64,000 bases of DNA, from the NCBI RefSeq assembly GCF_900637665.1, contig NZ_LR134386.1, positions 3,588,501 to 3,652,500 of the forward strand. Reading direction: 5' to 3'. The DNA is from Chryseobacterium nakagawai (GTDB lineage Bacteria > Bacteroidota > Bacteroidia > Flavobacteriales > Weeksellaceae). Both the position numbers and the translations under genes were made by a program. Under the pieces are notes generated by a model that saw only the letters and a list, made by a program, of their open reading frames with translations, made no database searches and was not told the origin of the DNA. Below are positions 34,883 through 42,841 of this stretch, piece after piece (positions within the stretch are counted from its first letter, which is position 1; every line of letters starts with the position of its first letter).

Positions 34883-36241
34883 TTATACCGTCATTCCAAT
34901 ATCAATCCCTTTAATTTTTCTATAAAGATCTGTGGCATAGTTATCTGTCATTCCGGAAACGAAATCAATGATCCCCAATACTTTCTGGTAATCTGTTCCT
35001 TTTTCATACACAAATTGTCTTGGAAGGAGTTTTAATGCTTTTTGATCGTAGGACTTTCTCTCATCTTCCGATTTCAGGATGGAAGGAATGAAATGATCCA
35101 ACAATTCATACATTACATTATATCCGGCATTCTCAATCTCTACAACCGCTTTATGATTATAAATCTTTTCTACAGAAAAGCTGGCAATATCCTGTAATGC
35201 TTTATTTTCTTTTTTATAGATATCTAGTAAACCGTTACCTAGATTTCCTTCAAGGATCGTTTCAAAGTTATATTTGTACATCTCAATCGACTTATTAATT
35301 AAGGCATTGATTACTTTCGCCCTTAAATAAGAGATCTGTTCGTTTTCGTTAGAGATAGAACTTAACTTTCTTTCAATTCTTTGAACATCATCTGTTTCAG
35401 ATTTTACGAGTTCAAAAAATAAATTTTTACAATCTGCCGTTGAAACAATTCCCAATCGATGCGCATCTTCCATATCGATAATATTGTAACAAATATCATC
35501 GGCAGCTTCTACCAGCCATACAAAAGGATGTCTTTTGAAGATATGAGGCTCTTCACATTCAGAAATAAGCTGGGTGCCTTTTGCAATTTCAAGAAATATA
35601 TCTTTTTCATTCTGGAAAAACCCGAATTTTTTACGATGGATAATTCCCTTTTTTTTAGCTACAGCTTCACACGGGTATTTTGCAATACTAGCCAGAGTAG
35701 AAAATGTAAGCTGAATTCCTCCTGCATCTTTTCCCTGTTGCTGCTGAGCCAAAACTCGAATAGCATTGGCATTTCCTTCGAAATTAACCAGATCTGCCCA
35801 TTCTTTTTCATTAAACTTAGACTTCAGGTCTTTTTCGTTTCTTTCAAAATAGCTTGCAATAGCATCTTCTCCTGAATGTCCGAAAGCAGGATTTCCCACG
35901 TCATGACAAAGACATGCCGCAGCAATTACATTTCCTAAGTTATAGAGATAAAAATTCTTTGAATCTTCAGTAAGTTCATTTTTATAGTCCTCAGCAATGA
36001 ATTCACCAATAATACTTCCTAAACTTCTTCCCACAGATGATACTTCCAGGGAATGTGTCAACCTGTTGTGTACAAAAACACTTCCGGGAAGAGGGAAAAC
36101 CTGGGTTTTATTTTGCAGTCTTCTGAATGCAGAAGAGAAGATAATCCTATCGAAATCCCTTTGAAAATCAGTTCTTGAAGCTTTAGTATGTGGATTGTTT
36201 CCTGTACGTTGATTGGTGAAAATCTGGTTTAAATTCATCAT
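34883..36241 (-). CDS. dgt: Deoxyguanosine triphosphate triphosphohydrolase (dGTPase)
   Basis: 452 residues. HD-domain motifs are present: FVHNRLTHSLEVSSVGRSLG, AAACLCHDVGNPAFGHSGEDAI (metal-binding HD) and EAADDICYNIIDMEDAHRLG. It hydrolyses dGTP to deoxyguanosine and triphosphate, so it controls dNTP pools and mutation or phage replication. It starts with two Met codons; ATG 36241 or 36238. TAATTTTG (36246-36253) four bases upstream predicts a leaderless mRNA. It diverges from the methyltransferase gene. Confidence 0.95.
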   Translation of the reverse strand: MMNLNQIFTNQRTGNNPHTKASRTDFQRDFDRIIFSSAFRRLQNKTQVFPLPGSVFVHNRLTHSLEVSSVGRSLGSIIGEFIAEDYKNELTEDSKNFYLYNLGNVIAAACLCHDVGNPAFGHSGEDAIASYFERNEKDLKSKFNEKEWADLVNFEGNANAIRVLAQQQQGKDAGGIQLTFSTLASIAKYPCEAVAKKKGIIHRKKFGFFQNEKDIFLEIAKGTQLISECEEPHIFKRHPFVWLVEAADDICYNIIDMEDAHRLGIVSTADCKNLFFELVKSETDDVQRIERKLSSISNENEQISYLRAKVINALINKSIEMYKYNFETILEGNLGNGLLDIYKKENKALQDIASFSVEKIYNHKAVVEIENAGYNVMYELLDHFIPSILKSEDERKSYDQKALKLLPRQFVYEKGTDYQKVLGIIDFVSGMTDNYATDLYRKIKGIDIGMTV

Positions 36242-36245
36242 TTTT

Positions 36246-36253
36246 CAAAATTA
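36246..36253 (-). promoter_or_regulatory. TAnnTTTG element of dgt
   Basis: On the minus strand TAATTTTG is followed by four A and then ATG, the same spacing as before the genes at 3292, 9931 and 48553. The mRNA should start at or near the initiation codon. Confidence 0.5.
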
Positions 36254-36369
36254 CTCCAAATTTTAATTGTATGGAATAATATTGAGATATTTATTAAGTA
36301 CACATTATCATTCAAAAAATCTATTGCCATCAGAGTTTTTTCCGTTAGTTAATACAGATAAAAAGATCC

Positions 36370-36377
36370 TACATTTG
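36370..36377 (+). promoter_or_regulatory. TAnnTTTG element of the methyltransferase gene
   Basis: TACATTTG lies 22 bases before the ATG at 36399. It also supports 36399 over the longer frame starting at 36267, which would include the promoter. Confidence 0.6.
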
Positions 36378-36398
36378 ATACAACTTAAACTATTAAAA

Positions 36399-37025
36399 AT
36401 GAAAGACAACGCATGGCTTGACAAATGGAATGAAAGATATACCCACGAGGAATTTGTATATGGAACAGCTCCCAATAATTATTTGGAAGAACAACTCAAA
36501 AAATTAAATCCCGGCACCATTCTGTTTCCTGCTGACGGTGAGGGAAGAAATTCTGTTTACGCAGCATTACAGGGTTGGAAAGCATCATCTTTTGACATTA
36601 GTGAACAAGGCCGGCACAAAGCTTTACAACTTGCAGAACAGAATGATGTAACCATCGATTATGAGGTGGGAGAACTCCAAACATTGGATTATCATAAACA
36701 CCAATTTGATGTGATTGCTCTTATTTATGCCCATTTTCCAGCAAATATTAAATCATCCATCCATCAAATGCTGGATCAATATCTTCGAAAAGGTGGATTT
36801 ATTATTTTCGAAGCTTTCAGTAAAAAACATCTTGATTACGTCACAAAAAACGAAAAAGTAGGTGGTCCAAGAGACATCAATGACCTATTTTCTATAGAAG
36901 AAATTAAAGCAGATTTCCCTGACTACTCTATCATAGAGCTTCAGGAAACGGAGATTGAACTTAAGGAAGGATTATTTCACAACGGAACAGGCTCTGTGAT
37001 CCGCTTTGTAGGACAAAAACAATAG
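36399..37025 (+). CDS. Class I SAM-dependent methyltransferase
   Basis: 208 residues from ATG 36399 ([29 protein letters not shown]). The SAM-binding motif [19 protein letters not shown], then [19 protein letters not shown] and [12 protein letters not shown] follow in order. The opening WNERY...YGTxPN is typical of TehB/thiopurine-like and related small methyltransferases that detoxify or tailor small molecules. The frame continues upstream to 36267 but without homology-like sequence. The acceptor is unknown. Confidence 0.9.
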   Translation: MKDNAWLDKWNERYTHEEFVYGTAPNNYLEEQLKKLNPGTILFPADGEGRNSVYAALQGWKASSFDISEQGRHKALQLAEQNDVTIDYEVGELQTLDYHKHQFDVIALIYAHFPANIKSSIHQMLDQYLRKGGFIIFEAFSKKHLDYVTKNEKVGGPRDINDLFSIEEIKADFPDYSIIELQETEIELKEGLFHNGTGSVIRFVGQKQ

Positions 37026-37047
37026 ATATCACCCACATTATTTTTAT

Positions 37048-37107
37048 TCTGTAGGAATCTGGTTCTAAATTTTGGAAATGCCTTAATGAGGTTCCTACGG
37101 AATGACA
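37048..37107. repeat. Short inverted repeat ending in GGAATGACA
   Basis: GTAGGAA (37051-37057) and TTCCTAC (37092-37098) are complementary. The right end continues GGAATGACA, like the repeat ends at 30906, 58055 and 58183. It lies between the methyltransferase and glycosylase genes. Confidence 0.45.
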
Positions 37108-37207
37108 AATGGAATAGTTCAATCATTATTTTAAGTTCCGGCTATAGTGAGTTCTATATTTTAATTTTACGGAATAGTATTTGAACTTTTACAAGAAAAG
37201 TAACACC

Positions 37208-37942
37208 ATGCCTGAAGGTCCATCTATTATTTTAATGAAAGAAAACCTGTTGCAATTTGTTGGTCATAAAGTAACAGAAGCATCTGGCAATGCAAAATTT
37301 GACAAGGAACCATTTATGGGTCAAATACTTCGTGAGATCCGTACTTTTGGAAAACAAACCTATCTGGTCTTTGAAAAATCCGCCATTCGTATTCATTTAT
37401 TGATGTTTGGGTCTTATAGTATTAATGAACAGACGAAGCCGGACAAGAGCTTAAGGTTAGCGCTGCTTTTCTCGAGTGAAGGGATGTATTTTTATACCTG
37501 CTCTGTAAAAACTGTTGAATTGGAATTTCTTTCCACTATAGACTGGGAAGCAGATGTGATGAGTGATCTGTGGAATCCTGAAAAAGCTGAAAAGAAGCTG
37601 AAAGCCCATCCACAAATGATGGTATGTGATGCTTTAATGGATCAGAATATATTTTCAGGAGTTGGAAATATCATTAAGAATGAAGTTCTTTTCAGAATTG
37701 GTGTACAACCGGAAAGCTTAATGGGGAATCTTCCTGCTAAAAAGCGAAAGGAACTTATTGCAGAAGCCAGAAATTACAGTTTCGAATTTCTTGAGTGGAA
37801 AAGAGAATTTACGCTTAAAAAACACTGGCAGGTTCATACAAAATCCACCTGCCCGATTTGTGGACAGAAACTTACTAACAAACAAACCGGCAAAGGAAAA
37901 AGGAGAAGTTTTTTTTGCGAAAAAGACCAGCAACTTTATTAA
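37208..37942 (+). CDS. Fpg/Nei-family DNA glycosylase
   Basis: 244 residues from ATG 37208, chosen because the mature protein must begin PEGP (catalytic Pro after Met removal, then Glu). The longer frame from 37181 would destroy this. The helix-two-turn-helix region reads MDQNIFSGVGNIIKNEVLFRIGVQP. The C-terminal zinc finger has CPIC and then FFCEKDQ, so the usual fourth Cys is Asp. The enzyme excises oxidised bases. The missing ligand may weaken zinc binding or another residue may replace it. Probably transcribed on its own. Confidence 0.9.
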   Translation: MPEGPSIILMKENLLQFVGHKVTEASGNAKFDKEPFMGQILREIRTFGKQTYLVFEKSAIRIHLLMFGSYSINEQTKPDKSLRLALLFSSEGMYFYTCSVKTVELEFLSTIDWEADVMSDLWNPEKAEKKLKAHPQMMVCDALMDQNIFSGVGNIIKNEVLFRIGVQPESLMGNLPAKKRKELIAEARNYSFEFLEWKREFTLKKHWQVHTKSTCPICGQKLTNKQTGKGKRRSFFCEKDQQLY

Positions 37943-38490
37943 AGAATAGAATCCATTTATTTTGTTATTAATGGCACAGATCATTCAGATTATCACTTAT
38001 TAATTTCTTACAAAGATCTACAAACAGTTTAAAAAGCATCACCTATTTCTCACTGTACGGGATTATCCGGTATGCAATTGCCTCTACTCCTTCTTACTTT
38101 CTTTACTGCTTATTTTCTATATTAATTTCTCTTAACAATTTTCTAATATCATTTTAATCCCCTTAATGGTATTTTAATTCCATTCCAAAGAACTTTTAAT
38201 TTGGTCACTTTAGTTTTGTACCTGATAGAAAAATAAAAAACAGTTATAACAATTTTAATGACAGTGAATTACTTTCTAAAATTTATAAATTTTTACAAGA
38301 AAATAAAGTATTAAATGTAATATTTAGAACATAAATATTTAACCATTTTTATAAAATATAATCAAATTACCAATAAAACTATTCCATTAAAACCACCATC
38401 AACTTCTTTTTCATGAAAACTTATTAAAACATGAATCACATTAATAAAAGCAACTTCATGCTTAACTAATAATGATGATAAAAAAAGAAT
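37943..38490. other. 548-base AT-rich intergenic region before the GT32 gene
   Basis: TAGTTTTG at 38211-38218 fits the -7 element and would give a 5' leader of about 270 bases. Two tiny frames lie in this leader: 38258-38314 (18 codons) and 38431-38469 (12 codons). Neither is convincing as a gene. No stable long hairpin was seen. Confidence 0.4.
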
Positions 38491-39147
38491 ATGGCTATAC
38501 CCAAACAAATATTTCAGACTTTTAAAACAAAAAAGCTGCCTTTACTTACAAAATTTTACATTTGGAATATGAAAAGGAAAAATCCTGAGTATCAGTATTT
38601 TTTCTATGATGATCATGATATCGTAAAATTTTTGTCTGAAGAATTTCCACCACAATATATTCACTGTTATAACAGGCTCACCATTGGTGCAGCAAAAGCA
38701 GATTTTTTCAGATATGCTATTTTGTACAAAAAAGGAGGAGTATATCTGGATGTAGACAGTACAATAACCAAACCTTTTAGGCGACTTATTAAAGATGAAG
38801 ATGAAGCGGTACTCAGTAGAGAAAGACATGAAAATCTATATGTTCAATGGGCTCTTATTTTTAGAAAAGATCATCCTTTTCTAAAGAAGACACTGGAACT
38901 AATGCTTTATAATATAGAAAGCCACTGTTATCCTAATAATGTACATGCTACTACAGGTCCTACTGTATTCACTGAAGGGATAAAACAATCTTTAGAAGAA
39001 AATCCGGATATTCCCTATACCTTATTTAATGGAATTGAATTCCGTGGTTATTTACAATTCAAATATAAGCTGGGAAAATTTTTTTTGTATAAAAGCAGAT
39101 CACAGCATTGGAAACAGCTTCAAACCACACAGGATATTATTATTTAA
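38491..39147 (+). CDS. GT32-type glycosyltransferase
   Basis: 218 residues. IPKQIFQTFKTKKLP at the N-terminus, then AKADFFRYAILYKKGGVYLDVDSTITKPF with the DxD motif that binds the sugar-nucleotide metal, are the signature of the DXD/OCH1-like (GT32) family. ATTGPTVFTEG and a C-terminal SQHWKQ follow. It transfers a hexose to a surface glycan or capsule, but no polysaccharide cluster is nearby. Its last four bases overlap the 3' end of the SMR gene on the other strand. Confidence 0.92.
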   Translation: MAIPKQIFQTFKTKKLPLLTKFYIWNMKRKNPEYQYFFYDDHDIVKFLSEEFPPQYIHCYNRLTIGAAKADFFRYAILYKKGGVYLDVDSTITKPFRRLIKDEDEAVLSRERHENLYVQWALIFRKDHPFLKKTLELMLYNIESHCYPNNVHATTGPTVFTEGIKQSLEENPDIPYTLFNGIEFRGYLQFKYKLGKFFLYKSRSQHWKQLQTTQDIII

Positions 39148-39479
39148 TGAGTTCCCATCTTTGAAAACACATTAATGACAACTACTCCCAAAATAATTAG
39201 AGCTATCCCGATAATGGCAGGCAGATCCGGAATCTGTTTAAATGCCACCACTCCAATGATTGTGATGAAAACGATTCCTACTCCAGACCAGATCGCATAC
39301 GTAACACCCACCGGAATCTGACGAAGGCTCAAACTTAAAAAATAAAAAGCGCAGGCATATCCTATTACCGTAACAACGGATGGCCATAATTTTGAAAACT
39401 CTTCTGATTTTTTCAGAAAGGTTGTGGCTATGATTTCAAATACAATGGCCAAAGCCAAAAAAAGGTAACTGCGTCCCAT
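39144..39479 (-). CDS. SMR-family small multidrug efflux protein
   Basis: 111 residues with four membrane helices. The essential Glu is in LALAIVFEIIATTFLKKSE, and the family segments YACAFYFLSLSLRQIPVGVTYAIWSGVGI and GVVVIN are complete. It is close to QacC/EmrE-type exporters of quaternary ammonium compounds and dyes or to SugE-like guanidinium exporters. It has its own promoter and no riboswitch-like leader, since the promoter lies only 16 bases upstream. Confidence 0.95.
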   Translation of the reverse strand: MGRSYLFLALAIVFEIIATTFLKKSEEFSKLWPSVVTVIGYACAFYFLSLSLRQIPVGVTYAIWSGVGIVFITIIGVVAFKQIPDLPAIIGIALIILGVVVINVFSKMGTH

Positions 39480-39494
39480 AAAGTATTATTTATA

Positions 39495-39502
39495 CAAAAG
39501 TA
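39495..39502 (-). promoter_or_regulatory. TAnnTTTG element of the SMR gene
   Basis: On the minus strand TACTTTTG lies 16 bases before the ATG at 39479. The short spacer leaves no room for a riboswitch. Confidence 0.55.
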
Positions 39503-39959
39503 ACAAAAGCTTTCTGTTGTTTTAAAAAAGAAGTCCTCAAGTTCTATATTTCGCTTTGCTGAGTTTAGATTTAAATCCCAATAAGATGACAAATGAGAGT
39601 GGCATTTCTGCTTCTGACATCATCAAAATGTCATAGATTCTGACAGCTGATAAAAAAATAACCGCAAAAAATCACCGATAAAAATAAATTTCCTTAACGT
39701 AGAAATCTATTTTACACTGAAATTTTACACAATAAAATTCATTTCAGACTGATACTATGCGCTGCATTATTTATTGTTTGTTTTATCAAGTCTAATATAT
39801 AAGTCTGTAAACGGTTAACGTTTTCATATTTTTTTAAAGGCGAAGTAATAAATATATTAATAAATTCACAATAATACATTAACAAAATGTAAACAAAAAA
39901 TCTCTTAAAAATTAAATAAAACATCCATAACACACTGATATACATCATAGTGTTTTACT
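39503..39959. other. AT-rich intergenic region without a gene
   Basis: About 450 bases between the SMR promoter and the sigma-54-like site. A frame at 39739-39948 on the minus strand is low-complexity and unsupported. Nothing else was seen. Confidence 0.4.
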
Positions 39960-39975
39960 TTGGCACGTGATTTGA
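39960..39975 (+). promoter_or_regulatory. Sigma-54-like promoter before a 26-codon gene
   Basis: TTGGCACG-TGAT-TTGA matches the consensus TTGGCACG-N4-TTGC except for the last base. GG (39962-39963) is ten bases from the -12 pair (39974-39975). The predicted start is near 39987, about 50 bases before the ATG at 40039. Confidence 0.5.
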
Positions 39976-40038
39976 AAGCTGTAATATTGCAATTGAAAGA
40001 TTAATAAAAAAAAGTCAAATAATTAAAAATAATACAAA

Positions 40039-40119
40039 ATGGTAACTTATATCGGTATCGCAACATGTTTAGTAGTATTCTCATCCTATTTTATGACAGT
40101 AAGAAGAGAAAGAAACTAA
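40039..40119 (+). CDS. 26-residue single-membrane-span small protein
   Basis: Reads MVTYIGIATC then LVVFSSYFMTVRRERN. One hydrophobic helix is followed by a basic tail (RRERN), the normal orientation for a small inner-membrane protein with its tail in the cytoplasm. Support comes from a sigma-54-like promoter upstream and a strong terminator downstream at 40277-40313, which bound a ~320-base transcript with no other gene. It resembles regulatory small membrane proteins, but no homologue is recognised. A non-coding RNA is the alternative. Confidence 0.5.
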   Translation: MVTYIGIATCLVVFSSYFMTVRRERN

Positions 40120-40198
40120 TCATTAAAATCAATAAGCCTATAGCAAAACTATACTAATTATATTGTTTTATGTTTTTACTCTGAGAGATCAGATCGCT

Positions 40199-40219
40199 CT
40201 TTTACCAATGTGGTAAAAG
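40199..40219. other. Perfect 9-bp inverted repeat, hairpin or operator
   Basis: CTTTTACCA and TGGTAAAAG surround a three-base loop. No T-run follows, so it is not a classic terminator. It lies in the 3' part of the small-protein transcript and may be an RNA hairpin or a protein-binding site. Confidence 0.5.
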
Positions 40220-40276
40220 GGCCCAAAAACATAACAAAAAGATCTTAGTTTCATAACAAATTTTAATATCCAAATG

Positions 40277-40313
40277 AATAAATCCGAACTCATGCTCGGA
40301 TTTATTTTTTTTT
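40277..40313 (+). terminator. Strong terminator after the 26-codon gene
   Basis: AATAAATCCGA (40277-40287) and TCGGATTTATT (40296-40306) pair perfectly with an eight-base loop and are followed by seven T. Confidence 0.85.
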
Positions 40314-40392
40314 GATAATGAAAACAGTTTCCATCAAGCTGGACATTCAATGTATCTATACTTTGAAAAAGAGAATACAATTAAAACCACAC

Positions 40393-40423
40393 CATTACTC
40401 ATTACTCATTACTCATTACTCAT
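40393..40423. repeat. Tandem heptamer repeat (CATTACT x4 plus CAT)
   Basis: Four exact copies of CATTACT in a row followed by CAT. It lies about 100 bases before the AAA ATPase promoter. Such repeats can vary in copy number by slippage. No coding frame clearly contains it. Confidence 0.8.
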
Positions 40424-40494
40424 CATTAATAATGCTCTCCCTGGCCTACCCGTTTATTCTCAATCAGGATGCTCTGCGTCATGTAATAAAGCCT

Positions 40495-40502
40495 TATCTT
40501 TG
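40495..40502 (+). promoter_or_regulatory. TAnnTTTG element of the AAA ATPase-YggS operon
   Basis: TATCTTTG lies 29 bases before the ATG at 40532. Confidence 0.55.
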
Positions 40503-40531
40503 TTAGATTCAAGAAACTATTAATTGTCATC

Positions 40532-41251
40532 ATGAATCTGTACAACCTTATTATTCAAGATAAAGACCAGGTAAGCCTTAACGATGTATTTCTCAATAAA
40601 AACAACAGAGATCAGCTTGTACAGCTTATTAAGGAACATACTTACAGCAAGGAACTTCAGGAGTACGGTCTTCCGGTGAATCATAAAATCCTTCTTCAGG
40701 GAAGCTCAGGATGTGGAAAAACAATGACGGCCAAAGCAATTGCCAATGCACTCGGAAAAAACATCATTATTTTAAACTTAAGCAATATTGTTTCTTCCAG
40801 AATTGGTGAAACATCCCAAAATATTAAAATGATTTTTGATAAAGCGGCAAGAGAAAGATCTGTCCTTTTCCTTGATGAGCTGGATCAGATCGGAAAAGCA
40901 AGAGGGAGCGATGATAAGGATGTCGGGGAAATGAGAAGATTGGTCAATACTTTACTACAACTTATTGATTATTACCCTGAAAATGCACTTTTACTGTGCG
41001 CTACCAATCACCCTGAGATTATTGATACTGCTCTATTGAGGCGCTTTCAGCTTAGAATCAATTTTGAGATGCCTTCTGCCGAGTTTCTGGATACTTTCTA
41101 TGACACTTTGCTCAGTCGATTTCCTGAGGATATGAGAGCCATTGAAAGAAAGTACACTATTTCATTTGCAGAAGCTAAAGACCACGCTTTAACAGCCGTT
41201 AAAACAGCTTTAATTCATAAACTGGAAACCAAAGAAACAATTCAATCATGA
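40532..41251 (+). CDS. AAA-family ATPase
   Basis: 239 residues. Walker A GSSGCGKTMTAKAIA, Walker B SVLFLDELDQIG, sensor 1 LLCATNHPEI and the Arg finger LLRRFQLRINF are all present. It is a single AAA module with a short N-terminal region and is similar to the ATPases found beside serine proteases or toxin systems, but no partner of that kind is near. Its end overlaps the start of the YggS gene by four bases (ATGA), so translation is coupled. Confidence 0.9.
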   Translation: MNLYNLIIQDKDQVSLNDVFLNKNNRDQLVQLIKEHTYSKELQEYGLPVNHKILLQGSSGCGKTMTAKAIANALGKNIIILNLSNIVSSRIGETSQNIKMIFDKAARERSVLFLDELDQIGKARGSDDKDVGEMRRLVNTLLQLIDYYPENALLLCATNHPEIIDTALLRRFQLRINFEMPSAEFLDTFYDTLLSRFPEDMRAIERKYTISFAEAKDHALTAVKTALIHKLETKETIQS

Positions 41252-41994
41252 AAGAAGATCTCCTTCATAATCTGGAAGTCATCAATACGCGGATTAAAAA
41301 TGCCTGTGAAAAAGCAGGAAGAAATCCTCATGAAGTTAAGCTTCTGCTGGCTACAAAAACAGTTTCCTCGGAGCGTATTAAAATCGCATTAGAAAATGGG
41401 CAAACCTTGATTGCAGAAAATAAAGTTCAGGAACTAAAGGAGAAATATGAAGATCTAAAAGGAATACCCCATGTCAATCATTTTATCGGACATCTTCAGA
41501 CTAATAAAATTAAAGATATCTTACAATATGATGTTGCCTGTGTTCAATCTCTGGATCGTTTAGAGCTCGCAGAAAAACTACATCAAAGACTTTCAGCCGA
41601 GAACAAGACTATTGAAGTTTTGATTCAGGTAAATACCTCCAATGAGGGAAGTAAGTTTGGTGTACCCCCCGATCAGGCTATTGAATTAACCAGAAAAATT
41701 TCAGAATTTCCTACATTGAAAGTAAAGGGTTTGATGACTATCGGCTTATTCAGTACCGAAGCAGAAAAGGTAAGACCATGTTTTAAAATCCTTAAAAACC
41801 TGCAACAGGAAATCATCCGCGAAAACATTTCAAATATAGACATGAATGAATTATCGATGGGAATGAGCACAGATCTTGAAACAGCGATAGAAGAAGGTGC
41901 TACCATTGTGCGGGTAGGAACCGCCGTATTTGGAGCGAGAATCTATCCGGACAGTTATTATTGGAACGAAGAGAACCCTAAACATAATCAATAA
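41248..41994 (+). CDS. YggS/PROSC-family pyridoxal-phosphate homeostasis protein
   Basis: 248 residues. VKLLLATKTVSSERI carries the PLP-binding Lys, followed by AENKVQELKEKYEDL, HFIGHLQTNKIK, VLIQVNTSNEGSKFG and LSMGMSTDLETAIEEGATIVRVGTAVFG, the full family set. It forms a monomeric barrel that buffers PLP and amino-acid metabolism. Coupling to an AAA ATPase is not a usual pairing that I can explain. Confidence 0.95.
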   Translation: MKEDLLHNLEVINTRIKNACEKAGRNPHEVKLLLATKTVSSERIKIALENGQTLIAENKVQELKEKYEDLKGIPHVNHFIGHLQTNKIKDILQYDVACVQSLDRLELAEKLHQRLSAENKTIEVLIQVNTSNEGSKFGVPPDQAIELTRKISEFPTLKVKGLMTIGLFSTEAEKVRPCFKILKNLQQEIIRENISNIDMNELSMGMSTDLETAIEEGATIVRVGTAVFGARIYPDSYYWNEENPKHNQ

Positions 41995-41999
41995 AAACT

Positions 42000-42434
42000 A
42001 TGTTTTCATATATATTTGAGAGAGCAATAAAAGATGAAAAGACATTTAAAGATGTGAATGATGCTGTATGTAATTCGTTGAAAGAAAGACAAATGAATGA
42101 TATACATATTCAAGATAATGTAATCATAGGAAAAGATAGTCTTATTAAACTTGATTTTTCAAAAAGATCTCCTCTGATCATATCGCCTGGCAAAGAATAT
42201 TTCATTTATAATGAAAGCGCAAAGACATTAATCTACAAGGTAGAAGCCTTCTATCTTATCTTATTTAATCTGATATACGCAGGGATCCTTTTCTTAATTT
42301 TATATTTCTTCGCTCAGCATTTAATTATAGAGCTAGTAATTCCCAGCCTATTTTTTATTATTATTACGATGGTCGATTATTTTCAACATCAGGCAGCCAT
42401 TGATAGAATCTCCAGAAAAATAAATGAAAACTGA
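42000..42434 (+). CDS. Membrane protein with N-terminal hydrophilic domain, unknown
   Basis: 144 residues. The first ~75 residues are polar. Then two hydrophobic helices follow (FYLILFNLIYAGILFLILYFF and LIIELVIPSLFFIIITMVDYF). The C-terminus is basic. It begins five bases after the YggS stop and probably belongs to that operon. No known domain. Confidence 0.7.
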   Translation: MFSYIFERAIKDEKTFKDVNDAVCNSLKERQMNDIHIQDNVIIGKDSLIKLDFSKRSPLIISPGKEYFIYNESAKTLIYKVEAFYLILFNLIYAGILFLILYFFAQHLIIELVIPSLFFIIITMVDYFQHQAAIDRISRKINEN

Positions 42435-42526
42435 GGGCAATACCTACTCATAAACACTTTACGCATAGTCTATAAAATCGGTATACTTTTTGATTATAAA
42501 ACATTAATAACCAAACAAATGCAATT

Positions 42527-42700
42527 ATGATCAGAAAATTATTTTCGGGCTGTCTATTGATGACAGTATTATTCTTTTATTCTTGTGAAAAAGAAAACAC
42601 ACAGATGAAAAGTGGAATCTCCATTGAAACGATTTCAATGATTACCGTTCTTACTATGGGAATAGCCATTCTGGTGGCTTACAGCTATAAGAGACGATAA
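42527..42700 (+). CDS. 57-residue lipoprotein with C-terminal membrane helix
   Basis: Starts ATG 42527 (MIRKLFSGCLLMTVLFFYSC). The lipobox FYSC gives Cys20, followed by EKENTQ. A second hydrophobic stretch (ISMITVLTMGIAILVAYSY) ends in KRR. A lipidated N-terminus plus a C-terminal membrane span would tether it in the inner membrane. It is bounded by a good terminator at 42724. Family unknown. Confidence 0.65.
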   Translation: MIRKLFSGCLLMTVLFFYSCEKENTQMKSGISIETISMITVLTMGIAILVAYSYKRR

Positions 42701-42723
42701 AGAAAGAAATATAGCACATCAAC

Positions 42724-42748
42724 AAGCCACTCCAAAATGGAGTGGCTT
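42724..42748 (+). terminator. Terminator after the 57-residue lipoprotein gene
   Basis: AAGCCACTCC and GGAGTGGCTT pair perfectly with a five-base loop. Only a short T-run follows (TTTA). Confidence 0.75.
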
Positions 42749-42841
42749 TACTTATATTTGAAATCTTAGAAATAAAATAATGATTTAGGTGGAATACTTG
42801 TCCAAATCAGAAGCTTATTTCTCTGTTGGATACCCTATATA

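Noticed and set aside
36267..36398. N-terminal extension of the methyltransferase
   Set aside because: It contains the TACATTTG promoter element and no conserved residues.
39480..39700. Guanidine riboswitch before the SMR gene
   Set aside because: A promoter element lies 16 bases before the start, leaving no leader, and no riboswitch motif was seen.
40393..40423. CRISPR-like array
   Set aside because: It is a simple tandem repeat of seven bases without spacers.
40312..40506. 64-codon frame over the heptamer repeat
   Set aside because: It begins inside a terminator T-run and translates the tandem repeat; no other support.
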